DNA of 64,000 bases from Dreissena polymorpha (taxonomy: Eukaryota; Mollusca; Bivalvia; Myida; Dreissenidae): NCBI RefSeq assembly GCF_020536995.1, contig NC_068359.1, positions 83,277,940-83,341,939 of the forward strand, in the 5' to 3' direction. The position numbers were made by a program, and so were the translations under genes. The notes below the pieces were generated by a model. The model was not told the DNA's origin, did not search any database, and saw only the letters and a program-made list of their open reading frames with translations. How positions within the stretch are numbered: the first letter of the stretch is position 1; the number at the start of each line of letters is the position of its first letter. Below, one piece after another: positions 53,253-64,000 of the stretch.

Positions 53253-54343
53253 TAAATACTCAAAAAATGAAACCGTGTTCATTCTTGCATGAACACAGTT
53301 TATAAATGCTGTCAGAATTATAAAATATGCAATTACTACATATACAAATGCCAGGGCAAAGTGCTTTTTGTACAAAAAAATTCGAATGAATATTACAATA
53401 ATACATTCTGAATACTTTAGTATGTAATTAACAGTTTTGTCTGAGAAAATCACTAAATTTTATATATTTATTCAAATTCACATAAATCATATTTCAAAAA
53501 CACATAATTACTTCAAATCCTTTCACACAAGACTGAACAAATGCACAGTTTCTGATTGTTATTGATTCTTTATTAATTTATACATGTACCATTTTTTAAT
53601 CTTGATGCATCCTCAATTGTATTATGCACATCTTAATCTGTTTTAACGATTATAATATAAAGATTAAGGCTGACTCAGTAAAATAATTATCCATGATTTC
53701 TGCAGTGCTTGCAGACAAACTAGGAATACTGCTGTGATATTATCTATCTATCTAATGGGATATTAATTTGGCTTCAATAGAAAAAAATCAAAGCATACAC
53801 ATGTATATAATGTGTATGTATATATTTGTTAAACTTAAATTGATTGACCATCGATAAAAAGATATTTTCAGACAAAGTAGAGTGAAGCTTAAAACAGTAT
53901 CCAATTGTAACAGTCAATTTTGGGTAAATCAACCTTATAATTATTTTATGTGTTGGTCAATGTCATAATTGGTATAAAATGTATATTGAACTGGAAGTTT
54001 TCTTTATTTTAAATGATAACATTTGCTTGGTCAGCCATAATTGTCACAATCAAGTGGTCTTTTTACACTGTAGTTTTCTCACTGACTATGGGTTTGTTCT
54101 GAGAATGAGCCACACTTAGTATCGTTGGGGAGATGAGTTGTCAATTTTATGTTTATCAGTCTTTCATAATCCAGTATACCTGTAAAAAGGGAATTAGTAA
54201 CTAATAATCACACAATATACACAATTAAAATTGTATTCATTTAGATTTATTTAGTACTGCACATTAATCATTTTCCAAAAATATGTAGCAACATTATATT
54301 ATATAATGCTGCAATACTAAAGTAAATTACTAATTAAAGGTCG
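53253..54343. other. No gene seen
   Basis: AT-rich; short unsupported frames. Confidence 0.5.
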
Positions 54344-54490
54344 CTGATGTGTAATGGATGTGGTGTCCAACTTATGATCTGGAGGTCACTGGTTTGATCC
54401 CCAGTGTGGGAGCGTTTTAAGAAATCTCCAAGAGACACCCAAGTACTGGTTTTAGGCCCAGGAAACGAACTCAAGAGCATTTCACATACA
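54344..54490 (+). mobile_element. tRNA-derived SINE
   Basis: A tRNA-like head TGTAATGGATGTGGTGTCC...GGTTTGATCCCCAGTGTGGG (box A-like and box B) is followed by a conserved-looking tail (AGTACTGGTTTTAGGCCCAG, ...GAACTCAAGAGC). The head/tail order is that of mollusc tRNA-derived SINEs. Confidence 0.75.
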
Positions 54491-55734
54491 TGTACGTAGT
54501 TAGTAATTTAAATTTAATCGAACTAAAAATTGGATAAAAATTAAAAACTGAAACCCTTATTAATACATTTTATTTTGAATCAAGCAAATGTGGAAATTCA
54601 TTAAAAATGATGAGAAAAATTTAAAAATTCTACTTTGAAGTAATCATGATAATTTAGATTATTTTCAGAATATTTAATGATGATAATGATACAATTATAT
54701 ATTACCTAAATGATAAAAATAAAACATGTAATGTTAATTTATGAAAAAAAACGTTTATTTTTATCAATATCATGGTAATAACAACTAGATACAGGCAATG
54801 AGATCAGAAACGTGCATTAATTATATAAATGAACAACGCAGACATTTGTAGTGATTTATGGTCACTATTTGATAAACGTTCTATACATGACCTGTCATAA
54901 AAGGTATTTTTTAGTCAGTACTACAATCGGCAATGATAGTCTGTATTGCATACATATTCCAACGTCTATTATCGATTCGCTTCCTCAAACTGAACAAATA
55001 TTTAATGTTTACATCGCGAAACGTAATGCATCCGGTTTCACTTTCGGTTTGGTTGGTTTTGTAAACAACGTAATTTCATCTTAAAAATTGGATGATAGGG
55101 TGATTAAATAATAATGGAAAAGTAAATCACTTGGATAATAGGTCAAAATGCAACACAAATGAACGTTAATAGTGCTCTTAATATCAAAGTTTCGGTAAAA
55201 AGTTTGGCGCTAGTTCAACGCGCATCGTATACAGCCTCATAACAATAGACTGACAACCTTTTGGGTAGTAAAGTAGTAATACAAGGCAATATGGCGACCA
55301 TTAGCAACGAGGCCTATCTTACGGAGGAATCCGAGATAGCCGATGTATCACGATCGGCGTGTCGTATGAATGAATATCGTCATTCTATACATGGATGGTG
55401 ACGTCACAACGTTATTGTCACCTCTATGCTTAGACGCATCACATTCCCCTGGTTTGGGGAATTATGCTTTCGCCAAAGTAGTTCTGCGTAGATGTTAATA
55501 TTGAAAGAAAAATCGTTTTTATTGTGTGTTTAAAACGGAATGTTGTTAAAAGAAATGTTATTTAATTATGTTTAAATGTGATTTTGAATCTCTATTAAGC
55601 CTGATAGCGATTATCAGAAGCATGATTACCAGACCTTCTTTCCCTTTCACTTTTCATTCGTTAAAGAAGTGCTACCCACAATTCCTTTCGCGTTAGTACA
55701 CAGGTCAGAAAGACCAGTGTGTACACAATGTGAA
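54491..55734. other. No gene seen; shared CRE-bearing patch
   Basis: 55383-55444 matches 41122-41188, including TGACGTCA at 55399-55406. Other sequence is AT-rich. Confidence 0.45.
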
Positions 55735-56031
55735 TGTCGTTGCAGGAAATTAAAATGTTCCGTTAAACTAAATTTAGATTCACATCGTACATGCATGATA
55801 TACATGCTGGTGAATTCGACTGTACACACATTTTCGATTTCAGAATTAAATATCCGGCTTATGTCGCAATTTCGACACATGTTCTTTTTAACTTTTATTT
55901 TAATTTATAACGAAATATATGTATACGTTTCTTTTTACACATTTTATATAAATTCATAAAAATTTGACAACATCGTGCATACTCTCTTTAAAAAGAATTG
56001 TTTAACGAGTGCAAACTAGTAAAATATGACT
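55735..56031. repeat. Duplicated segment D, copy 4
   Basis: AATTAAAATGTTCCGTTAAAC... to AACGAGTGCAAACTAG. Equivalent to 17920-18149 and ends at the same tRNA. Confidence 0.75.
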
Positions 56032-56103
56032 TCCCAAACGGGGAATCGAACCCCCGGCCGCCGCCGTGAGAGGGCGGAATCCTAACCGCTAGACCACTTG
56101 GGA
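56032..56103 (-). tRNA. tRNA-Glu(CTC), one-base variant
   Basis: 72 nt because of one extra C near the T stem. The anticodon arm CCGCC-CTCTCAC-GGCGG is intact; the acceptor has a G7/U66 wobble pair. It may still be functional. Confidence 0.7.
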
Positions 56104-56622
56104 TATGACACAAGGGCGCTGCTAATCTGTCTAAGAAGCGTTTTGTTGCGCGCTACGTGTTTGTACATGTGTTATTAACGATAAACATTGTTTTCGATAA
56201 ATGCCACATTATAAATAGCAAACAATTTAATTTATCAAATGGTGAAACAAGTAATATAATTTATGCTTAACTTGAATTTATTTTAGAACATTCAAAATGC
56301 TAGCATTTTAGTTTTTTTTAGTAATTCATCTAATGATATTTTATTAATACGATGAACATGTATTTATTATTGAACATGTTATCTTTGTGTTTAGTGTAGG
56401 TTTGAAGTCGTAAAATGTGCAAACATTTTCTAAATGTTGTTTCGCTTAAGTGCTCGTTAAAAAGTGTGTTCGTTCTTCACGACATACTTCTCATAAACAC
56501 TAACATTGAACCTCGCAAATATGCACATGTACACCATGATAATGAACTAAGATTTACACAGCGACCCCTACTCAAACGCTTAAATACTATATTGCTATAT
56601 TAAACATGAACATGCCTCTTAA
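56104..56622. repeat. Segment-A-related flank
   Basis: 56480-56622 (TTCTCATAAACACTAACATT..., GCGACCCCTACTCAAACGC) matches 62100-62226 and 23970-24076. It contains the empty TTAA (56600-56603) for the 201-bp element. Confidence 0.65.
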
Positions 56623-57131
56623 AGGGATCTTTTCACGCTTTGGTAAATTGACAAAATTGAAAAAAGTTGTTTCAGATTCGCAAATTTTCGTTTTAGTTAT
56701 GATATTTGTGAGGAAACAGTAATACTGAACATTTACCATGGTCTAATATAGCGATTATATGCATCTTTTGACGATTTTAAAACCTAAAAATTATAAAGCG
56801 TTGCAACGCGAAACGATTGAATAATTTGGAGAGTTCTGTTTTTGTCGTTAAATTTTGTGAAACTACGAAGATTGCTTATATAAGGTATAAAATACTTCTA
56901 GTAAGTGTACTTGGCGGAATAGCTCAGTAGGATAAAGCGTTTTTACTTCAGGACTCTGGCAGGACTCTAGGGGTCACTGCTTCGAAACCTGCTCCGGGCA
57001 ATGTTCTTTTCCTTTTTTAAATTTTATTCTTGATTTTTTACTGGAGCTTTTACGATCCAATGTTTACATTTATCAATATAAAGCATTTAATGAATAAGTT
57101 AAAAAATGCCAAAGTCTGTGAAAAGGCCCCT
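56623..57131. mobile_element. 509-bp TTAA element with internal tRNA-like sequence, copy 2
   Basis: Ends AGGGATCTTTTCACG and, inverted, AGGGGCCTTTTCACAG. TTAA at 56619-56622 and 57132-57135. The paralogous empty TTAA is at 62223-62226. A tRNA-like block (GGCGGAATAGCTCAGTAGGA... near 56913) lies inside. Non-autonomous. Confidence 0.9.
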
Positions 57132-57360
57132 TTAAACTGTTCAACCATTTCGTAAAATGTCTTTAGATGATAAGAAAGAGGTAAACGTTGCATTGGTTTA
57201 GAAAAACGCGTTACGTGCTTCCTATTACGGGAAGATGTGTTTCATATACAAAAAATATTGTTTAACCATAATGCTTAAATAGTCTCTTTTGTACCCATGG
57301 TAAAGTAGTTATGTGAAGAAGTTTAAATTTTAACTTATCTTTTTTCAGTCAAAATAAGCT

Positions 57361-57431
57361 TCCCAAGCGGGAAATCGAATCCCGGCCGCCGCCGTGAGAG
57401 GGCGGAATCCTAACCACTAGACCACTTGGGA
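57361..57431 (-). tRNA. tRNA-Glu(CTC)
   Basis: 71 nt, full acceptor pairing TCCCAAG/CTTGGGA and loop CTCTCAC. The T stem is CGGGA/TCCCG, a paired double change relative to CGGGG/CCCCG. Probably functional. Flanks match those of 20277-20347. Confidence 0.85.
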
Positions 57432-57719
57432 TACGATTTATCTAAGCTGTTAATGTACATTTATCTATTCGGTTCGGTTGGGCGCCTATAATTTGTTGGA
57501 CGTGTTTGTACATGCCTTCTACATAATAACATAGTTTGTTATAAATGCAACATGGGAGTCAACAGATTGTGTAAATAATTAAATAGTTAATGAGCAGTTA
57601 CTTTATTTACAATGACCGTATTTTTACAATATAAAAGACCGTATTTTAACATTATAAGTTATTATAACATGAAATAACGAATGTTGTTCTAAATCTTTAC
57701 GGCTATAACTTAGAAAGAT

Positions 57720-57982
57720 ATGGGCCGTGCTCTTTGAAAAGGGGGTTTAATGCATTTGCGTAAAGTGTCGTCCCAGATTAGCATGTGCAGTACACACAGG
57801 CTAATAACGGACGACTCTTTCCGCGTGTATGTTATTTTTCGTTAACAGAAAGTCTCTTCTTAGCAAAAATCCAGTTTAGGCGGAAAGTGTCGTCCCTGAT
57901 TAGCCTGTGCGGACTGCAAGGCTTATACGGGACAACAATTTACGCACATGCATTAAATGCCCTTGTCACAGAGCGCAGCCCA
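57720..57982. mobile_element. Palindromic MITE copy
   Basis: ATGGGCCGTGCTCTTTGAAA... to ...CACAGAGCGCAGCCCATA. Positional equivalent of 20611-20880. Confidence 0.85.
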
Positions 57983-59398
57983 TATATAAATGTTTCTTTA
58001 GAATGATAAACGTTCACAAACGCTAGACATAATCAAACGGTTCTTTAAATACCACCCTGTGTTCATTTAAGCCAAAAATTAATCGTTCCATGTAAGACAT
58101 ATTATAACGACGGTTTAATCTATTGTACGACAATTGATACAAAATATTGACAAACGAAGAAGAATACTTAACTTGCCGGTATATTAATTCAATTATATTG
58201 ATCTTGTATTTCAACAAACCTATGTGTTTAAATATCAAACATACCTACTTTTTAAATGTAGAAGTATATTTTCCATTGATTATTGTTTAATTCTATTCTG
58301 ACTTCATATTTCATAAATACTAATTGAAAAACAACACGGCATGGCTTTAGAAGCATGTATAAGAAGGAAAGGAGAGCGCCCGTTAGCGAGAGTCATACGC
58401 AGAGAAAATTTCCTTAGAGACTTAAAGGAAGAATCGGCATCGGAATGGTAATGGTCGGTAGCTGGATAGTGGACTCGCTATATCGTCTGAAGAGGGTCGG
58501 ATAGGGGAACGGCTGTTGGCGGCTCTGCTAATCCAGCGAGTACCGTCATCCCTCGAGCCGGACTTCCTCTCCCGCTGACTTCTGACCGCTACGGTTGGTA
58601 ATTGCCCGTAGGTGGATAGTGGTTTTTCTACATCCTTCAGCCGGGATAAAATTGATCTTCTTTTGCTTTAAATACAATATTTTCCCCTGAGCTGTCACAT
58701 GGACTGGTTTTCACGTAAGGTAATCGTGAAGACTCAGCGATGACCTGTAAATAAACTCTGAATTAAACACACGCGCAACACAAAATTGAGCTAGAACCTT
58801 GCATCAATGCATTTAGTTAATATCATTTGTATTATATTAACTCAATATAAATAAATGATAATTTTACCAAATAGGCATAGCATAATATTAAGACCCACGT
58901 GACATTATTTTGTTAAAATTTGATATCAATACAACAGCGTTATGCTTAAAAACTTTAATATCATTCGCTATATTGTTTACATGACGGGCGCTCTGGAGTG
59001 TTTAGTAACCTGGACTCCCGCTAAAGATCATTTACTGTGATATTTTCAGGGGCACTTTATCACATTTGAACATCACAAAGACATGTTGCTCTTAAATGTC
59101 GAATTCATTTGACATTAAACAGCGGAGACATGCAAATTGGTTTACACTGCTGATACAATGTTCATTAGAGGTTATAAATCACTATAATCCGCGCCAACGG
59201 TTTACTCGTTGAACTAATTCCGGACTTTACTTAGGAAACTCTTAAGCTTTTGAGGACTGAGCACTAATTCATTTATAAAGATTCTCTGTTTTTTCATAGA
59301 TTTGCAGCACTGAACTAAATTGAATTCAAGCAATTTAGCTTACTTTTTTTAATAAAAAACGGTAAAAGGAGCTAGGGTCGGGGTATAATTTAATAATC
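57983..59398. repeat. Duplicated segment B, copy 2
   Basis: Matches 20881-22651 and, after the empty MITE site at 59271-59274, continues as 22913-23110 (CAGCACTGAACTAAATTG..., GGTCGGGGTATAATTT). It lacks part of the GC-rich core. Non-coding. Confidence 0.75.
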
Positions 59399-59399
59399 A

Positions 59400-59640
<241 letters not shown>

Positions 59641-61171
59641 CATATTTTCGAATAGAGTTGTTACAACAACAGTCTTGTTTTTCTCTACAACAAAACAATA
59701 ATGAACAAGAGACCATCATTTCGGTTCGAAAATCGCATGAAAAAATATTCTTGAAGCACGATAGTTTGGGATTTGAACGTGCGCCCCTTGTAACCCCTGT
59801 CATTTGTCATGTTGCTGTTTTAAAGCTTCCTCCGTATTCAACGGAAGTTCTGATGCATAACGGTAGTCCTTTTCCCAATTCACACGTTCCTCTACCAATA
59901 CATGACTTCCGCCTTCCTCCAATCAACGCGGTCATACATGGAACATACTTGTATTCACTTTATACTAGTTAGTAATGTGGCGATTCTGTGCGCTTCTCTA
60001 AAAAAATATATATGCAAGCGCATGCTACACATCAAATGCGGCGATTTAAGAAAAAAAAAACTTATTTTAGATAAAAGCAGCATTTAAATATTTTTAAAAG
60101 TTGTGCTTTTTACAAACATAACATTCTAGGACTTCACGTAAAACCCCAATCAAACGTGATATTGCATTCGGTGAACGCGTTAAATGCACCTGAGATAGAA
60201 ACAACAGCTTTTTTAAATGTTTTATGAATGCCAATGTTGGTTGGCTATTGTGCATGTGTAACGGTATATCTGTTTTTATTTTGTTTTGTAAATAATCTGT
60301 ATCGTAAATATCACTTTGGGCGCATGCGTTGGTCGCTCAAATGTCTCGGTCGTAGACATGGAAATGCATCTTAGATCTTACAGTAAAAAAACGCGTTTTT
60401 CTATACATTTACACCGAAACTCTGTATTCAAACAACAGTTCTCAAGGTTATCGAAGTGATCAACAATCTATGTTATAAAAAGCCTTTGACGTATTCAATG
60501 ACCATTTAGTATCAATATTTCATCGCATTATTTTGTGGGTTAAAATAGAAAGCAATTACAAATTATTCATTTTAAAAGTTGTAGATAAAATATTTATTTG
60601 CTTAATATACTTTCAGTCCTGTTAAAGAGTAACTGTTATCGATTTCATCTTAATAGACAATTATTTCAATGAGAAGGAATGCATATTGAAGAAAATAAGT
60701 ATTTAGTAGAGAATTGATTCGTTATAAAAGAATGATAAACGTTTAAACTTCTTACATAAACGAACAGTATTATCGCTTTTTGATTTGTCTTTCGTGAGAA
60801 ACTCATTCTTTTTGTTGCGTTTGTGTGCGTTATGGATTTTCGGACATAAATGCAGCTGTTAAAGATATAAAATGTTACAATATGTTTAATTATATCTTGC
60901 TTAAGTACTTTTGAATCATATTGAAGTAATTATATAAATTTCAGAAATAAGTATGAGCTAGCTTATTAGATCGGTTGTATAACGATAGCGAAATGAATTG
61001 CATATATCATGTCTTGCCTTTTTTTGTCAAATTATATGAATAATAAACTTAACAAAAACAATTCATTATTGAAAAAGAAGTGTACATTATCTAAAAGTGT
61101 GTAATCAAATATTAACTAAAGCTGTTGATAGATCTAAATCATTCAGCGGATAATATTTAATTTATACATTT
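59641..61171. other. No gene seen
   Basis: AT-rich. The frame at 59658-59972 is partly tract-adjacent and unsupported. Confidence 0.5.
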
Positions 61172-62423
61172 GTTAACAAATATTAACACAAACGTTCTAA
61201 CCAAACTCGCGATATATTGTACACATGCTTTTAAATTGAGCACTGAGGAATTTAATATAAAGGTGAAGTTATATAATGGCCTAAGTGCATTTTAAACCTG
61301 ACATATACTATTTTGGTCACTTTCGCATTTCTGTGCATGTGCGTATTTTTTATATATTGTCAGTTTTATGTACAGCGATGAATTGAAATTGTTTAAGTTA
61401 TAAGAATAAACTTTTTGTGCTGTTCTGTTCTATAATATAAAAAAAGATTAATCAGAAGTTAATTGTGTGTGGGTAAAGTGTGCTGATACAATTACAAGTA
61501 TTTGCTTGCCTTGCATATCACGCCGTTATTTGAGTTGTAATGGAAAAACAAAACAAAAATAGTACGACTCTCATGTGAGATTTTAGGAACGTTTAAAGTT
61601 ACCATAAACTATAAAGTATAATTTATTACCTCGTTCATATTGTAAATCAGACATCGAATATGTTTTTTTTATCAATATGCACAACAAAAGTATCTTTTGC
61701 AATAAAGCCAGCTACTTGTTTCTAAATGAATAACAACGGTATGATCACAGGTTTTAAGCGGCTTATGAGTGTGCAAACTGTGCATATTGCTCTCCTTTAA
61801 AGAAGCATAATTTAACTCAATCGCGTTTTTGTTTTTCAAAAGAAAAGGTTTGATATAAGCCAGTTAGTTCATTGGAGTATGTGTTACAGTCGAAACTGTG
61901 GCCCGATGTAGGGGGGGGGACGACTTGTAAACTAAAGGTCATTAAGGCAACACCAAGGACAACAGTTCAAAAAGGGATCACCGTTTGGACTTTTCAACTT
62001 ATGCCCATGATAAAATATGTATAATAAAATTCTTGATTGTATTCTCTATATCTCTTAAGAGCGCTCCCTCACTTTCTTTGGGTGCCTAAATGCTTAAGAA
62101 TTCTCATAAACACTAACAGTGTACCTCGCAAATATGCACATGATAATGTACTAAGATTTACACAGCGACCCCTACTCAAACGCTTAAATACTATTTTGCT
62201 ATATTAAACATGAAAATGCCTCTTAAACTGTTCATTTCGTAAAATGTCTTTAGATGGTAAGGAAATTCCATCGGTTAGAAAAACGCGTTACGTGCTTCTT
62301 ATTACGGGAAGATGTGTTTCATAAACAAAAAAAATGCTTAACCATAATGCTTAAATAGTCTCTTATGTACCCATGGTAAAGAAATTATGTGAAAATTTTT
62401 AACTTTTTTAGTCAAAATAAGCT

Positions 62424-62494
62424 TCCAAAACGGGGAATCGAATCCCGGCCGCCGCAGTGAGAGGGCGGCATCCTAACCAATAGACCACTTGGGA
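62424..62494 (-). pseudogene. tRNA-Glu(CTC), degenerate
   Basis: The acceptor is unpaired at position 4 and the anticodon stem has a mismatch (CCGCC/TGCGG). A short 3'-half-like piece (CCAAGCGGGGAATCGAG) sits at 62504-62520. Nonfunctional by appearance. Confidence 0.8.
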
Positions 62495-62539
62495 CATGGT
62501 TTACCCAAGCGGGGAATCGAGTGTTATTTTTATTGTTAT

Positions 62540-62698
62540 TTTTCGTTTACAGAAAGTCTCTTCTTAGCAAAAATCCAGTTTAGGTGGAAAGTGTCTTGCC
62601 TGATTAGCCTGTGCGGACTACAACTGCTTATCTGGGTCAACACTTCATGAACATCATTAAACCCCCTTTTCACAGAGCACAGTCCATATATAAATGTT
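62540..62698. mobile_element. Palindromic MITE fragment (right half)
   Basis: TTTTTCGTTTACAGAAAGTC... to ...CCCCTTTTCACAGAGCACAG; same truncation as 26559-26697. Confidence 0.75.
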
Positions 62699-63189
62699 CC
62701 TTTATAACTCTAAACGTTCACAAACGCTAGACATATTCAAACAGTTCTTTAAATACAACCACTGTGTTCATTTAAGCCAAAAATTAATCGTTCTATGCAA
62801 GACATATTATTTATTAGTAAGATATGTCATATTATTATATTACATAACGACTTTGTTTAATCTATTTTATGACAATTGATACAAAATTAATATTGGCACA
62901 CGAAGAAGAATACCTTACTTGCCGGTATATTAATTCAATTATACTGATCTTGTATTTCAACAAAAGCATGTATTTAAATATCAAACACACCTACTTTTTA
63001 AATCTAGTTGTAAATTTTCCATTGATTGTTGTTTTATTCAATTCCGACTTGATATTTGATCAATACTATTTGAAATACAACAGGGCATTGCTTTAGAAGC
63101 ATGTTTAAGAAGGAAAAATACCTAATCTTGGTCAGCAATTGGAGCGCGCACGACCGGGACGAGAGTCATACGCAGAGAACATTTCCTGA

Positions 63190-63310
63190 AATCAAGGCTA
63201 CGCAGAAAGTGTCGTCCTGATTAGCCTGTGCACACTGCACTGGCTTATATTGGACGAGTGTTTACTCACTTGCATTCAGCACGGTTTTACCAGAGCGCGA
63301 CCCATTGCTA
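63190..63310. mobile_element. Palindromic MITE fragment
   Basis: Equivalent of 27190-27310. Confidence 0.7.
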
Positions 63311-64000
63311 TTGACAAATCTTGACGCGAAATCTCGATGTATAATAAGCCCTTTTGAAACTCATAACTCAAAACTCTAGCCACCAAGATCTCTTATCAAC
63401 GCACGCCATTACTAAGTCCGCATGGAAAGAAAATAGGAACCGTTTTAATGATCAACACCGAAGTCATCAATAAGTTTTGAAAATAATCACGATTTCCATC
63501 AATTAATCAGCGTCAAAGAGTAGCGAGAATAAACTGCGCTCGGCCTTAGAAAAGGCCTCCACTAATTAGATAGCTCCATCTTCAGGGAAAGATTCCGCAA
63601 AAACACACAGGAAGTTCAAAATAGCGGGGTTGAAAGATGGTTCTCCGTAACAGGAAATGTCAATTAACAAATTTACAAAGGAACGCTGTATCCATGAGGA
63701 ATCTAACCGGAAAATAAGTGCCCACTTTTTACGTTTGTTTCCTCACATCGATAGATCAGTTACAAGGAGTTATTTTAATATTGTCATTTCAATGATGTTA
63801 AAAATTGATTTTTATGTTAAAATAATCTGACAAAAAGTAAATGAAATTACAGACGGGGTGTGTGTGAATTGCATGTCTTTCAAATGAGTATGTTAAAAAC
63901 ATGATCGTTTACAATATTTTAATTGTAAGTGGTGTTCTTACGTGATTTGTTTCTACCACATAAATAACATTCGTTGTGTTAACATTTTACAGAAAAGTGT

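Larger units (their letters stand above)
61172..63841. repeat. Duplicated segment A, copy 3
   Basis: Partner of 25672-27843, more complete: it retains CGCGTTTTTGTTTTTCAAAAG... through TTCAACTTATGCCCATG (61824-62008), lost from the other copy, and the empty TTAA sites at 62204 and 62223. Confidence 0.85.

Overview
The window is AT-rich, repeat-dense animal nuclear DNA. GT-AG-spliced transposon exons, eukaryotic tRNA genes and many short inverted-repeat elements rule out a prokaryote. The recurrent hairpin element (GTGCGTAAAGTGTCGTCCC... arms) and the short repeats carrying TGACCTTGACC runs are of kinds I associate with bivalve molluscs, probably a dreissenid mussel; that taxonomic call is recollection and inference. 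I found no convincing host protein-coding gene.

126-16702: an old PIF/Harbinger DNA transposon of about 5.4 kb. Its HARBI1-like transposase is decayed and lies on the + strand (about 347-592, 1735-1847, 2082-2170). Its Myb/SANT-like partner gene lies on the - strand (exon 1 near 16273-16462, candidate later exons at 4502-4564, 3256-3297 and 2762-2841). The element is swollen to 16.6 kb by a Ty3/Gypsy LTR element (5036-16178, - strand) inserted in the first intron of the Myb-like gene. The Gypsy element is young: its two 208-bp LTRs differ at one position and it has a 5-bp target duplication. It looks largely whole, with perhaps one or two breaks. Besides Gag, protease, RT/RNase H and integrase it carries a helix-hairpin-helix (ComEA-like) module ahead of Gag, a PHD finger at the integrase C-terminus and, in the position where retroviruses carry env, a 721-residue frame with a C2H2-like finger and a complete TatD-type metal-dependent nuclease domain. 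This is the most remarkable content of the window.

16.7-31 kb and 47-63.8 kb: a mosaic of repeatedly duplicated segments that share flanks and carry tRNA-Glu(CTC) genes and pseudogenes (seven copies, all - strand). Copies of the same segment serve as 'empty sites' for one another. They reveal precise insertions of several non-autonomous elements: a 1016-bp, a 509-bp, a 480-bp foldback and a 201-bp element, all duplicating TTAA, and a 261-bp palindromic MITE duplicating ATTT.

31-47 kb: a foldback complex (31.3-32.4 kb) with a Mutator-like element inside its left arm, a second Mutator-like copy (38.4-40.0 kb) carrying a hAT-like element, minisatellites, an ACT-type trinucleotide tract, and nuclear-receptor-half-site-rich repeats. 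50-54.5 kb holds a TA tract, a 177-bp tandem array and a tRNA-derived SINE. 59.4-59.64 kb is a long CTC/CAT microsatellite. The long tracts between are AT-rich and show no gene I can support.
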